Source: UBA6772 sp963933205 (GTDB taxonomy: Bacteria > Bacteroidota > Bacteroidia > Flavobacteriales > UBA7430). From it: a stretch of DNA of 34,979 nt. Position 1 is the first letter of the stretch. Each line of letters starts with the position of its first letter. The position numbers were made by a program, and so were the translations under genes. The notes beneath the pieces are model-generated. The model had not been told where the DNA came from and did no database searches. It saw only the letters and a list, made by a program, of their open reading frames with translations. The stretch spans positions 1 to 34,979 of the forward strand of contig CAWVTK010000004.1 in assembly GCA_963933205.1 (NCBI GenBank), read 5' to 3'. Below are positions 9,027 through 15,940 of the stretch, in pieces.

Positions 9027-9974
9027 ATGAACAATAGAATTACACAGCTCTTCGGTATAGATTTGCCAATTGTTCAGGCCGGAATGATTTGGTGTAGCGG
9101 TTGGGAGTTAGCCTCGGCTGTTAGTAATTCTGGTGGTCTTGGTATTATTGGTGCAGGTTCTATGTATCCAGAAATTTTACGCGAACAAATAATTAAATGT
9201 AAAAAGGCAACAGACAAACCTTTTGCGGTAAATCTCCCTTTATTATACCCAAATATAGAGGAACACGTTCAAACTATTATTGATTTAAAAGTTCCTATTG
9301 TTTTTACATCTGCTGGATCTCCAAAAAAATGGACTCCAGTTTTTAAACAACACGGAATTAAAGTTGTTCATGTGGTGTCTAATGTCTCGTTTGCTAATAA
9401 ATCAGAAGCTGCTGGAGTGGATGCTATTGTAGCCGAGGGCTTTGAGGCAGGAGGTCATAACGGTAGAGAAGAAACGACCACACTTTGCCTTATACCTTTA
9501 GTATGTGATAAGGTGAGAATTCCAGTTATAGCCGCTGGAGGAATTGGTTCGGGAAGAGCTATGGCTGCTGCTTTTGCTTTAGGTGCCGAGGCTGTTCAAA
9601 TCGGATCTTTATTTGTTGCCACACCAGAATCTTCTGCCCATCAGAGTTTTAAAAACCTGATTATTAATGCAGAAGAAGGCGCTACAGAACTTTCTCTTAA
9701 AGAGCTTACTCCAGTTAGATTGTTGAAAAATAAATTTTACCAGGACATACAAACCGCACAACAAAACAAGGCCACACTAGATGAGCTAAGAAAATTACTT
9801 GGCCGAGGTAGAGCAAAAAAAGGCATGTTTGAAGGCGACTTAATAGAAGGGGAGCTAGAAATTGGACAAATATCCTCATCCATTACAGAAATTAAACCCG
9901 CCGCTGTTATAGTGAGCGAAGTTTGGACTGAGTTCAGTGCAACTATTCAAAAAATGTACTTAATTAACAGCTAA
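9027..9974 (+). CDS. NAD(P)H/FMN-dependent nitronate monooxygenase-like enzyme (NMO/FabK family)
   Basis: This 315-residue TIM-barrel flavoenzyme begins ITQLFGIDLPIVQAGM, typical of the 2-nitropropane dioxygenase/FabK superfamily. The FMN and substrate loop VAEGFEAGGHNG (136-146) contains His144, the position of the catalytic or flavin-contacting His in this family. The phosphate-binding loops AAGGIGSG (169-176) and QIGSLF (191-196) follow. Family members oxidise alkyl nitronates, or act as enoyl-ACP reductases (FabK); sequence inspection cannot decide which. It appears monocistronic between a gene on the same strand and a convergent ABC-F gene. No clear promoter consensus is visible upstream. 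Confidence 0.88.
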   Translation: MNNRITQLFGIDLPIVQAGMIWCSGWELASAVSNSGGLGIIGAGSMYPEILREQIIKCKKATDKPFAVNLPLLYPNIEEHVQTIIDLKVPIVFTSAGSPKKWTPVFKQHGIKVVHVVSNVSFANKSEAAGVDAIVAEGFEAGGHNGREETTTLCLIPLVCDKVRIPVIAAGGIGSGRAMAAAFALGAEAVQIGSLFVATPESSAHQSFKNLIINAEEGATELSLKELTPVRLLKNKFYQDIQTAQQNKATLDELRKLLGRGRAKKGMFEGDLIEGELEIGQISSSITEIKPAAVIVSEVWTEFSATIQKMYLINS

Positions 9975-10023
9975 AAACGTTTCTGCTGGGTTTAAGTCCA
10001 AACAACTTAGTAAGAACCTATAT

Positions 10024-11628
10024 TTATTTCTTTTTTTCCAAGCCTTTTTTAAACTCAATAAACTCATCGTATTCCATAAGCTTATCGTGCTGAGCGTGTG
10101 GCATAATTTCTAAAATACGATTAGAAACAGATTGAATGATTGTATGGTCATGGGAAGAAAAAAGAACAGTACCCTTGAACTCTTTCATCGCATTGTTTAA
10201 GGCTTGTATAGATTCTAAATCTAAGTGAGATGTTGGTTCGTTAAACATCAGTAAATTTCCCTGAGCTAACATCATTCTCGAAAGCATGCATCTTACTTTT
10301 TCTCCTCCAGAAAGAACACGTGCAGATTTGAAAGTCTCCTCTCCACTAAAGAGCATTTTACCCAAAAATCCACGAACATAAACCTCATCTTTAACTTCCG
10401 AAAACTGACGCAACCAGTCAATTAAATTATCATCAGTATCAAAATACTTTGCATTATCGTTGGGCAAAAAAGCCTGTGTAATTGTTTGACCGTAAGAAAA
10501 ACTACCCGAACTCGCTATTCGTTTCCCATCCAGTATTTCGTAAAGAGCTTCTAAGGCCAGTTTATTCTCTGCCAAAAGCGCAATTTTGTCACCCTTATTA
10601 ACCTTAAAGTTTAGTTTATCAAAAAGTAATGTTCCGTCTTCGCTATGCGCACTTAGGTTTTCAACTTCTAATATTTGATCGCCAGCTTCTCGTTCTTGAT
10701 CAAATATAATTGCTGGATATTTTCTGCTCGATGCCTGAATGTCGTCTAGATCTATTTTTTCTAATAGCTTTTTACGACTTGTAGCTTGTTTACTTTTGGA
10801 GGCATTTGCACTAAATCTAGAAATAAATTCTTGCAATTCCTTACGTTTGTCTTCCGCTTTTTTATTAGCTGAAGAACGTTGTCTTAATGCCAGTTGGCTC
10901 GACTCGTACCAGAACGAATAATTTCCTGTAAATAATTTAATTTTACCGAAATCTATATCGGCAATGTTTGTACAAACCGTATCTAAAAAGTGCCTGTCGT
11001 GAGAAACCACAATTACGGTATTCTTAAAGTTAAGTAAGAAATCCTCTAACCATTCAATGGTTTTTAAATCTAAGTGGTTGGTTGGTTCATCAAGAATAAG
11101 TACATCTGGGTTTCCAAATAAGGCCTGAGCTAATAAGGCTCTTACTTTAATGCTACCCTCTAAATCTTTCATTAGTTTATAATGATCTTCGGCAGGAATA
11201 CCTAAACCACAAAGCATATTCGAGGCATCAGATTCTGCATTCCAACCATTCATTTCTTCAAACTCAATTTCCAAATCTGCAGCGCGAAGTCCATCAGCTT
11301 CATCAAAGTCAGGTTTTGCATAAATAGCATCCTTTTTCTGCATCAGCTGCCATAAATCTTGGTGTCCCATAACTACAGTATTCAATACTGTCTGGTTATC
11401 GTACTTAAAGTGATCTTGACTAAGTACGGCCATTCGCTTATTAGCTTCCAGGCTAACTTGTCCTGTGTTAGCCTCCATTTCTCCAGACAATACCTTGAGA
11501 AAGGTCGATTTCCCAGCTCCGTTGGCACCTATCATACCATAACAGCGCTCTCCGTGGAACTTAACATTTACATCGTCGAATAATACTCTTTTTCCAAATT
11601 GAATGGAAACATTGTTTGCAGAAATCAT
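10024..11628 (-). CDS. ABC-F family ATPase, YbiT-like, with an asymmetric second ATP site
   Basis: This is a 534-residue soluble protein with two ABC domains and no membrane domain. ABC-F proteins bind the ribosomal E site and modulate translation. Domain 1 has Walker A GANGAGKST (34-42), Walker B with Asp180/Glu181 (LILDEPTNHLD) and switch His210, but its signature is degenerate (LEGSIKVR, 156-163). A basic coiled-coil linker lies at about 245-292. Domain 2 lacks a Walker A: the site reads LLAENKLALE around 351-360. It has a good signature LSGGEKVR (439-446), Asn463 where Walker B normally has Asp, Glu464 retained, and His493. Hence only the composite site using domain-1 Walker motifs and domain-2 signature looks canonical. 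The gene is divergent from the DUF423 gene. Confidence 0.93.
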   Translation of the reverse strand: MISANNVSIQFGKRVLFDDVNVKFHGERCYGMIGANGAGKSTFLKVLSGEMEANTGQVSLEANKRMAVLSQDHFKYDNQTVLNTVVMGHQDLWQLMQKKDAIYAKPDFDEADGLRAADLEIEFEEMNGWNAESDASNMLCGLGIPAEDHYKLMKDLEGSIKVRALLAQALFGNPDVLILDEPTNHLDLKTIEWLEDFLLNFKNTVIVVSHDRHFLDTVCTNIADIDFGKIKLFTGNYSFWYESSQLALRQRSSANKKAEDKRKELQEFISRFSANASKSKQATSRKKLLEKIDLDDIQASSRKYPAIIFDQEREAGDQILEVENLSAHSEDGTLLFDKLNFKVNKGDKIALLAENKLALEALYEILDGKRIASSGSFSYGQTITQAFLPNDNAKYFDTDDNLIDWLRQFSEVKDEVYVRGFLGKMLFSGEETFKSARVLSGGEKVRCMLSRMMLAQGNLLMFNEPTSHLDLESIQALNNAMKEFKGTVLFSSHDHTIIQSVSNRILEIMPHAQHDKLMEYDEFIEFKKGLEKKK

Positions 11629-11647
11629 AGTGCTAATTTTGAGCCTG

Positions 11648-11655
11648 CAAATGTA
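11648..11655 (-). promoter_or_regulatory. TAnnTTTG -7 element for the ABC-F gene
   Basis: Read on the minus strand the sequence is TACATTTG, 19 bases before the start codon at 11628. It is an exact match to the Bacteroidota -7 consensus. No clear -33 TTG at the ideal distance was seen. Confidence 0.45.
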
Positions 11656-11713
11656 GTGATTTTTTTAACGATTCTTCTTTTGTATGATTGGTAGATCGTG
11701 GAAGATAAATTTT

Positions 11714-11721
11714 TAAATTTG
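11714..11721 (+). promoter_or_regulatory. TAnnTTTG -7 element for the DUF423 gene
   Basis: TAAATTTG lies 29 bases before the ATG at 11751. A TTG at 11688-11690 lies 23 bases upstream of it, a slightly long but plausible -33/-7 spacing. The two divergent promoters lie about 58 bases apart. Confidence 0.45.
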
Positions 11722-11750
11722 ATTTTGTAATTAAATCAATAAAACAAATT

Positions 11751-12134
11751 ATGGACTTTTTTAAAACGATTAAAATTGCATCTGCACTTGGTGCAATCTC
11801 AGTACTGATTGGCGCATTTGGAGCACACGGTTTGGAAGAAATATTATCTAATAACAGTCGTATAGAGACTTTTGAAACAGCTGTTAGGTACCAATTTTAC
11901 CATGCTATAGCTCTGTTAATTGTAGGCTTGTTAATGAGGTTTAATGAAAGTAAGTATTTAATTTGGGCTGTTAGATTCTTTCTATTAGGAATACTCGTTT
12001 TCTCGGGTTCCTTGTATATTTTATCCCTAACAAATTACACCCTCTTAGGTGCTGTTACTCCACTTGGTGGTTTGTTTTTTATTTTAGGCTGGTTGGCTCT
12101 TTACCAGTCAGCGCAAAAAAAAACAGCGCTATAA
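11751..12134 (+). CDS. DUF423 family membrane protein
   Basis: This is a 127-residue inner-membrane protein with four hydrophobic helices (about 7-27, 45-62, 68-90, 96-118). The hallmark of the family is near the N-terminus: GAFGAHGLE (residues 22-30), followed by a conserved YQFYHAIALL stretch. Relatives include E. coli YgdD and many small uncharacterised proteins; the biochemical role is unknown. The final codons and the stop lie within the first arm and loop of the terminator hairpin. It appears to be transcribed alone. Confidence 0.9.
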   Translation: MDFFKTIKIASALGAISVLIGAFGAHGLEEILSNNSRIETFETAVRYQFYHAIALLIVGLLMRFNESKYLIWAVRFFLLGILVFSGSLYILSLTNYTLLGAVTPLGGLFFILGWLALYQSAQKKTAL

Positions 12135-12155
12135 AGATATAATGCGCTGTTTTTT
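12115..12155. terminator. Bidirectional terminator between DUF423 and the lipoprotein gene
   Basis: AACAGCGC (12122-12129) pairs with GCGCTGTT (12144-12151); the loop itself contains TATA/TATA. T runs follow on the plus strand (12150-12155) and, through the A run at 12115-12123, on the minus strand. It can serve both convergent genes. Its left arm overlaps the DUF423 stop codon region. Confidence 0.8.
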
Positions 12156-12172
12156 ATTAAAAACTCAAATAT

Positions 12173-12427
12173 TTAATGATTGTGTCCAAAATGACAATTG
12201 TCGTCGCATACATGCTCTTGCTCTCCATGTGCATGATAACAACCCTCTGCAGTGCATTTATCTGAGCATTCATGTGCTGCATATTCTGTTTCTTGAACTA
12301 CAGGAGTAGCTTCTATAGCTACAGGTGTTTTTACTTCACTCTTTTTACTACTCGATTCTGAGTTCTGATTGCAAGCTGTAAAAGCGAGTAAACTACACAA
12401 ACTAAAAATTCCGATTAATTTTCTCAT
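12173..12427 (-). CDS. Small Cys/His-rich lipoprotein, likely metal-binding
   Basis: This is an 84-residue protein. A lipoprotein signal ends at Cys19 (LLAFTAC), followed by a Ser/Lys/Glu-rich flexible spacer (20-50). The C-terminal 33 residues contain five Cys (54, 58, 63, 74, 78) and seven His (52, 65, 67, 72, 79, 82, 84), arranged as CSDKC, CYHAHGE and CDDNCHFGHNH. Such clustering suggests binding of a soft metal such as Zn, Cu or Ni at the membrane surface. Small Bacteroidota lipoproteins with similar CxxxC/HAHGE tails are common and uncharacterised, so metal binding is an inference. The gene is divergent from the histidine kinase and shares a 142-base upstream region with it. Confidence 0.8.
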   Translation of the reverse strand: MRKLIGIFSLCSLLAFTACNQNSESSSKKSEVKTPVAIEATPVVQETEYAAHECSDKCTAEGCYHAHGEQEHVCDDNCHFGHNH

Positions 12428-12569
12428 GATTTTTTATTTTTTCTAATTTACAAAATTTTACATACCTAATGTTGGCCTATTGAGTTATTTAAGTTTAGAT
12501 AAATAAATCATAGAAAGTTAAAGATTGTTAAGCTGTCTTATTGATTCATGTTAAAGTGTATTTTTGAGT

Positions 12570-13997
12570 ATGTCGAAGAGAAATTTATACAGTATAGTTA
12601 CCCTAATGAGTTTTTCTCTGCTTGGGTTAATTGCTTTCCAGTGGTACTGGGTTAGTAATTATTTTGAAGCCAATAAAAGGGAACTCGATTGGGAGATCAA
12701 TCGTGTTTTAGCGCGCACTTCCGATCGTTACCTGAGCGAAAGTATGGAGGGTTTAGATTATTTTTCATTATTGTCTGATTCTATTTCAAATATCCCTAAG
12801 AATACACCAAGTTCCTATAACATGTTCCACCGCAGTACTCATCAAATAGTAGATAGTTCTGGCAAAGATAATGGCAGCGTCATTAAAAATATGGGGATCG
12901 ATTATATGGCGAAAGTTAATGGTCTTTTAAATAATTTATTAACCACTGTTAGTCAGCCAAAAATTATTAATTTCGACCGTTTACTGGCCATTCTTGACCA
13001 AGAACTTCATGCTATAGGAATCGATAATGAATATAATTTAGCAATATCTAACCTCAACAATAAAATCATCTATTACAAAGATCCCGAGACTTTAAAAACA
13101 ACGGTTCTGTTTGGCTATAAAAGTCCGGTTATTTTGAGTAGTATATCCACTCCCTATTTCACTCATTTATTCATTTACCATAAAGGGAAACTATTATTAC
13201 AAAAAACATGGATTATCCTACTAAGCTCACTGCTGCTCATTTTTATTGTTTTGGCCTGTTTTGCATATGCATTACATATTATTTACCAGCAAAAAAAGCT
13301 ATCGGAAGTTAAAACAGATTTCATCAATAATATGACGCACGAATTAAAAACACCTATTTCTACAGTTTCTTTAGCTCTTGAGGCTCTGGTGAATTTTGAT
13401 GTTCGAAATAATAAAGAAAAAAGCCTTAATTACTTAGATATTTCAAGAAGAGAATTAAAGAGGCTAAGTACTATGGTTGAGAAAGTGCTAAACATTGCCC
13501 AATACGATAAGGGTGGGATCACACTAAACAAAGAGTACCATCATCTTAATGATCTTATAGAGAATGTTGTGGACACCATATCGATGCAGGTACAAAAGAA
13601 AAAGGGTGTTTTAGTTTGTGAGTTAAATGCCAATCCAGATTTTATTTTTGCAGATAAAGTACATTTTAATAATCTTCTGTATAATCTAATTGACAATTCT
13701 AATAAGTATTTTATTAATAAGCCAGAAATACTAATTGCTACAGAAAATTACGATAAAGGCATTGTTCTTAAACTTTCTGATAAGGGTATTGGAATCTCCA
13801 AAGACGAACTTTCACGAGTTTTTGATAAATTTTACAGAGTACCTACAGGAAACATACACAATGTAAAAGGGTATGGCTTAGGCTTAAGTTATGTTAAAGA
13901 TATTGTTGAAATGCACGATGGAAAACTTAAAGTTACAAGTGAAAAAAATAAAGGAACTACATTTATAATTTATTTACCCTATGAGCGAAAAAATTAA
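12570..13997 (+). CDS. Membrane sensor histidine kinase
   Basis: This is a 475-residue two-component sensor. TM1 is at about 8-26 and TM2 at about 211-235, with a roughly 185-residue periplasmic sensor region between them that I do not recognise. The HisKA domain has the phospho-acceptor His257 in NNMTHELKTPIS. The HATPase domain has an N box (NLIDNSNKYF), G1 (SDKGIGIS), F box (FDKFYR) and G2 (GYGLGLSYV). All catalytic motifs are intact. The ATG at 12570 is preferred over the TTG two codons earlier. The 3' end overlaps the response regulator by 17 bases, so the two are a cognate pair. The ligand is unknown. Confidence 0.93.
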   Translation: MSKRNLYSIVTLMSFSLLGLIAFQWYWVSNYFEANKRELDWEINRVLARTSDRYLSESMEGLDYFSLLSDSISNIPKNTPSSYNMFHRSTHQIVDSSGKDNGSVIKNMGIDYMAKVNGLLNNLLTTVSQPKIINFDRLLAILDQELHAIGIDNEYNLAISNLNNKIIYYKDPETLKTTVLFGYKSPVILSSISTPYFTHLFIYHKGKLLLQKTWIILLSSLLLIFIVLACFAYALHIIYQQKKLSEVKTDFINNMTHELKTPISTVSLALEALVNFDVRNNKEKSLNYLDISRRELKRLSTMVEKVLNIAQYDKGGITLNKEYHHLNDLIENVVDTISMQVQKKKGVLVCELNANPDFIFADKVHFNNLLYNLIDNSNKYFINKPEILIATENYDKGIVLKLSDKGIGISKDELSRVFDKFYRVPTGNIHNVKGYGLGLSYVKDIVEMHDGKLKVTSEKNKGTTFIIYLPYERKN

Positions 13998-14697
13998 AGT
14001 ATTAATCGCCGAAGATGATCCTTTTATTGGATTAATAACCAAAGAATGTTTTGAGTCCAGAGATTTTGAAGTGCGTTTGTGTGAAGACGGAAATACGGCC
14101 TTTAAAAACTATTTATCATTCAAACCTAATATCTGTATTTTTGATGTAATGATGCCTCAAAAGGATGGCTTTACCTTAGCAGAAGAAATTCGTGCCATAG
14201 ATAAGTCCATTCCCATTTTGTTTTTAACCGCAAAGTCTTTAAAAGAAGATGTAATTAAAGGTTTTAAAATTGGCGCAGATGATTATGTGAAAAAACCATT
14301 TAGCGTAGAGGAATTAATTGCTAGGGTAGAAGCTATTTTAAGAAGATTAGGCAGCACTAATGATCAAGATACTGCTTCGGTTTTTCAAATTGGAGCACTT
14401 TCTTTCGATAGTGATTTTAAAATTTTAAAAACAAGCAAACTAGAAATAAAGTTAACCGATAAAGAGTCCGACATTTTAGCAGAGCTTTGTCGAAATCAAA
14501 ATCAAATTACAGACAGACGCTCTTTACTATTAAAAGTATGGGGAGACGACAGCTTTTTTAATTCTAGAAGTTTAGATGTTTACATTACCAAATTACGTAA
14601 ATATCTTAAAAACGATGCTGATGTTGAGTTGGTGACGATCCGTGGAAAAGGCTTCAAATTATGGAATGGAGACAAGAAAGCATTCGATAACAGCTAA
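13981..14697 (+). CDS. OmpR/PhoB-family response regulator
   Basis: This is a 238-residue transcription factor. The receiver domain (5-122) has the acidic pocket Asp12/Asp13, phospho-acceptor Asp55 (FDVMMP), Thr83 and Lys105 (KKPF). The C-terminal winged-helix DNA-binding domain (about 135-230) ends in the typical SLDVYITKLRKYL and TIRGKGFKL wing. It overlaps the kinase gene by 17 bases and is translated with it. Targets are unknown; the divergent lipoprotein gene and its own promoter region are natural candidates by position. GTTAA direct repeats upstream of the kinase gene are discussed among the findings. Confidence 0.95.
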   Translation: MSEKIKVLIAEDDPFIGLITKECFESRDFEVRLCEDGNTAFKNYLSFKPNICIFDVMMPQKDGFTLAEEIRAIDKSIPILFLTAKSLKEDVIKGFKIGADDYVKKPFSVEELIARVEAILRRLGSTNDQDTASVFQIGALSFDSDFKILKTSKLEIKLTDKESDILAELCRNQNQITDRRSLLLKVWGDDSFFNSRSLDVYITKLRKYLKNDADVELVTIRGKGFKLWNGDKKAFDNS

Positions 14698-14750
14698 TTG
14701 CATTATTTTTTGTAAATTCATAGATATTTAAAATATTTAAAAAACTGAAA

Positions 14751-15062
14751 ATGGGTAAAGGAGATAAAAAGTCTAAGAGAGGGAAGATTTCTAAAGGTTC
14801 TTCTGGAGTTAGACGTCAAAAAAAAGTAGCTGTAATTGAGCCCGTTGAAAAGCCGAAAATGGCTAAAGCTAAGAACGTTGCTCCAGCAAAAGAAACCGTA
14901 AAAAAAGCCCCAGCAAAAAAGCCAGCAGTAAAAAAGCCAGCAGTAAAAAAGCCAGCAGCAAAAAAGCCAGCAGCAAAAAAGCCAGCAGCAAAAAAGCCAG
15001 CGCCTAAAAAGTTGGCAACAAAAACATCAACAGTTAAAAAGCCTCCAGCCTCAAAGGATTAA
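14751..15062 (+). CDS. THX-like small ribosomal protein with a histone-H1-like Lys/Pro/Ala tail
   Basis: This is a 103-residue, extremely basic protein. Residues 1-25 (MGKGDKKSKRGKISKGSSG, then VRRQKK) closely match ribosomal protein THX, a 25-45-residue peptide that binds the head of the 30S subunit and is common in Bacteroidota (Thermus form begins MGKGDRRTRRGKI). From about residue 30 the protein continues as a low-complexity tail of Lys, Pro and Ala (KKPAV/KKPAA units), like the C-terminal tail of eukaryotic H1 or bacterial H1-like proteins. The tail is encoded by near-perfect 15-bp repeats. A full-length THX plus tail in one frame is unusual. It could act on the ribosome, on nucleic acid, or both. 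A terminator follows. Confidence 0.8.
   Translation: MGKGDKKSKRGKISKGSSGVRRQKKVAVIEPVEKPKMAKAKNVAPAKETVKKAPAKKPAVKKPAVKKPAAKKPAAKKPAAKKPAPKKLATKTSTVKKPPASKD
14911..15000 (+). repeat. Six tandem 15-bp coding repeats (KKPA[V/A])
   Basis: Six consecutive 15-base units, CAGYAAAAAAGCCAG, run without a gap; they differ only by C or T at the fourth base, which changes Ala to Val. Since 15 is a multiple of three, copy-number change would add or remove five residues without breaking the frame. Confidence 0.95.
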
Positions 15063-15072
15063 CTCTTTTTAC

Positions 15073-15106
15073 AAAAAAAACCATTTCAACAGAAATGGTT
15101 TTTTTT
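15073..15106 (+). terminator. Rho-independent terminator after the THX-like gene
   Basis: CCATTTC (15081-15087) pairs with GAAATGG (15092-15098) around AACA. Eight A precede the stem and eight T follow it, which extends the pairing. It lies ten bases after the stop. Confidence 0.88.
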
Positions 15107-15212
15107 GTTCCTGTATTTTCTGTTCTATTAACTACATCAAACTTAATTCAATTCACAGGAGTTCTTTTGTAAGCCAATTATATAAGGGGGTTTGATTGTT
15201 TGTTAAAAATAA

Positions 15213-15230
15213 ATTTAGTTATGCCTAAAT
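15213..15230. promoter_or_regulatory. Candidate DtxR-family operator
   Basis: ATTTAG-TTATGC-CTAAAT is an 18-base inverted repeat with 6-bp arms and a 6-base centre. It resembles the TTAGG-n4-CCTAA type boxes bound by DtxR/MntR-family repressors. It ends 26 bases before the -7 box of the regulator gene, so bound protein would cover the -33 region. Autoregulation is inferred. Confidence 0.5.
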
Positions 15231-15256
15231 ATTAATCGTTATTCTTATATAAAGAG

Positions 15257-15264
15257 TATTTTTG
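15257..15264 (+). promoter_or_regulatory. TAnnTTTG -7 element for the metalloregulator-ZIP operon
   Basis: TATTTTTG lies 19 bases before the ATG at 15284. It matches the Bacteroidota -7 consensus; no TTG occurs at the ideal -33 distance, which would suit a regulated promoter. Confidence 0.45.
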
Positions 15265-15283
15265 CTTATCAAAACAATGTTTT

Positions 15284-15940
15284 ATGTCTAGTCAGGCCGA
15301 AGAAAATTATTTAAAGACAATTTTTAAATTGTCCGGTAAGCAAAGAAAGAGCGTTTCAACAAATGCCATAGCAGATGAGCTACAAACTAAAGCATCATCG
15401 GTTTCTGACATGCTAAAAAAATTAGCAGAAAAAAACTTAGTAAACTACATTAAATACCAAGGTGTAACCTTAACCAAACCAGGTGTTAGTATAGCCATAC
15501 ATATTGTGCGTAAGCATCGTTTATGGGAGGTTTTTTTGGTTAATAGTTTGCACTTTAAATGGGATGAAGTACATGAAATAGCAGAACAGCTGGAACATAT
15601 TAAATCTCCAGAATTGGTAGCTCGTTTAGACGTTTTTCTTAACCACCCGAATTACGATCCTCATGGCGATCCTATACCAAATGAAAAGGGAGAATTCCCT
15701 ATAACTTCTGCAGTTCCATTAAACCAATTAAAGGTTCACTCTAAAGGTAAAGTTGTTGCTGTAGATTTGGATGAGCCTAGTTTTCTCAATTACCTCGATA
15801 AGTTGAATGTTTCTATTGGTACTTTAATAGAAATTATTGAATTAAATGATTTCGATAATTCTATCGATATTCTTATTAACTCAACAAAGCGACATATAAG
15901 TACAGATGTTGCAAAAAACATACTAATTAGCTTATTATGA
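15284..15940 (+). CDS. DtxR/MntR-family metal-dependent transcriptional regulator
   Basis: This is a 218-residue repressor. The N-terminal winged helix (about 5-65) begins with the family pattern EENYLKTIFKL and has recognition helix KASSVSDMLKKLAEKNLV. The dimerisation domain (66-140) carries candidate metal ligands His78, Glu82 (HRLWE), His97, Glu101, Glu104 and His105 (ExxEH). A C-terminal SH3/FeoA-like domain is at about 150-218. The ExxEH arrangement is like MntR, but Asn8 replaces the MntR Asp8 and Lys11 its Glu11, so whether Mn, Fe or Zn is sensed is open. The stop codon overlaps the ZIP transporter start in an ATGA quartet. A palindrome just upstream is a likely operator. Confidence 0.92.
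   Translation: MSSQAEENYLKTIFKLSGKQRKSVSTNAIADELQTKASSVSDMLKKLAEKNLVNYIKYQGVTLTKPGVSIAIHIVRKHRLWEVFLVNSLHFKWDEVHEIAEQLEHIKSPELVARLDVFLNHPNYDPHGDPIPNEKGEFPITSAVPLNQLKVHSKGKVVAVDLDEPSFLNYLDKLNVSIGTLIEIIELNDFDNSIDILINSTKRHISTDVAKNILISLL

Noticed and set aside
14911..15000. Short direct repeats considered as a CRISPR array
   Set aside because: Units of 15 bases are contiguous without spacers and code in frame; they are a protein-coding tandem repeat.
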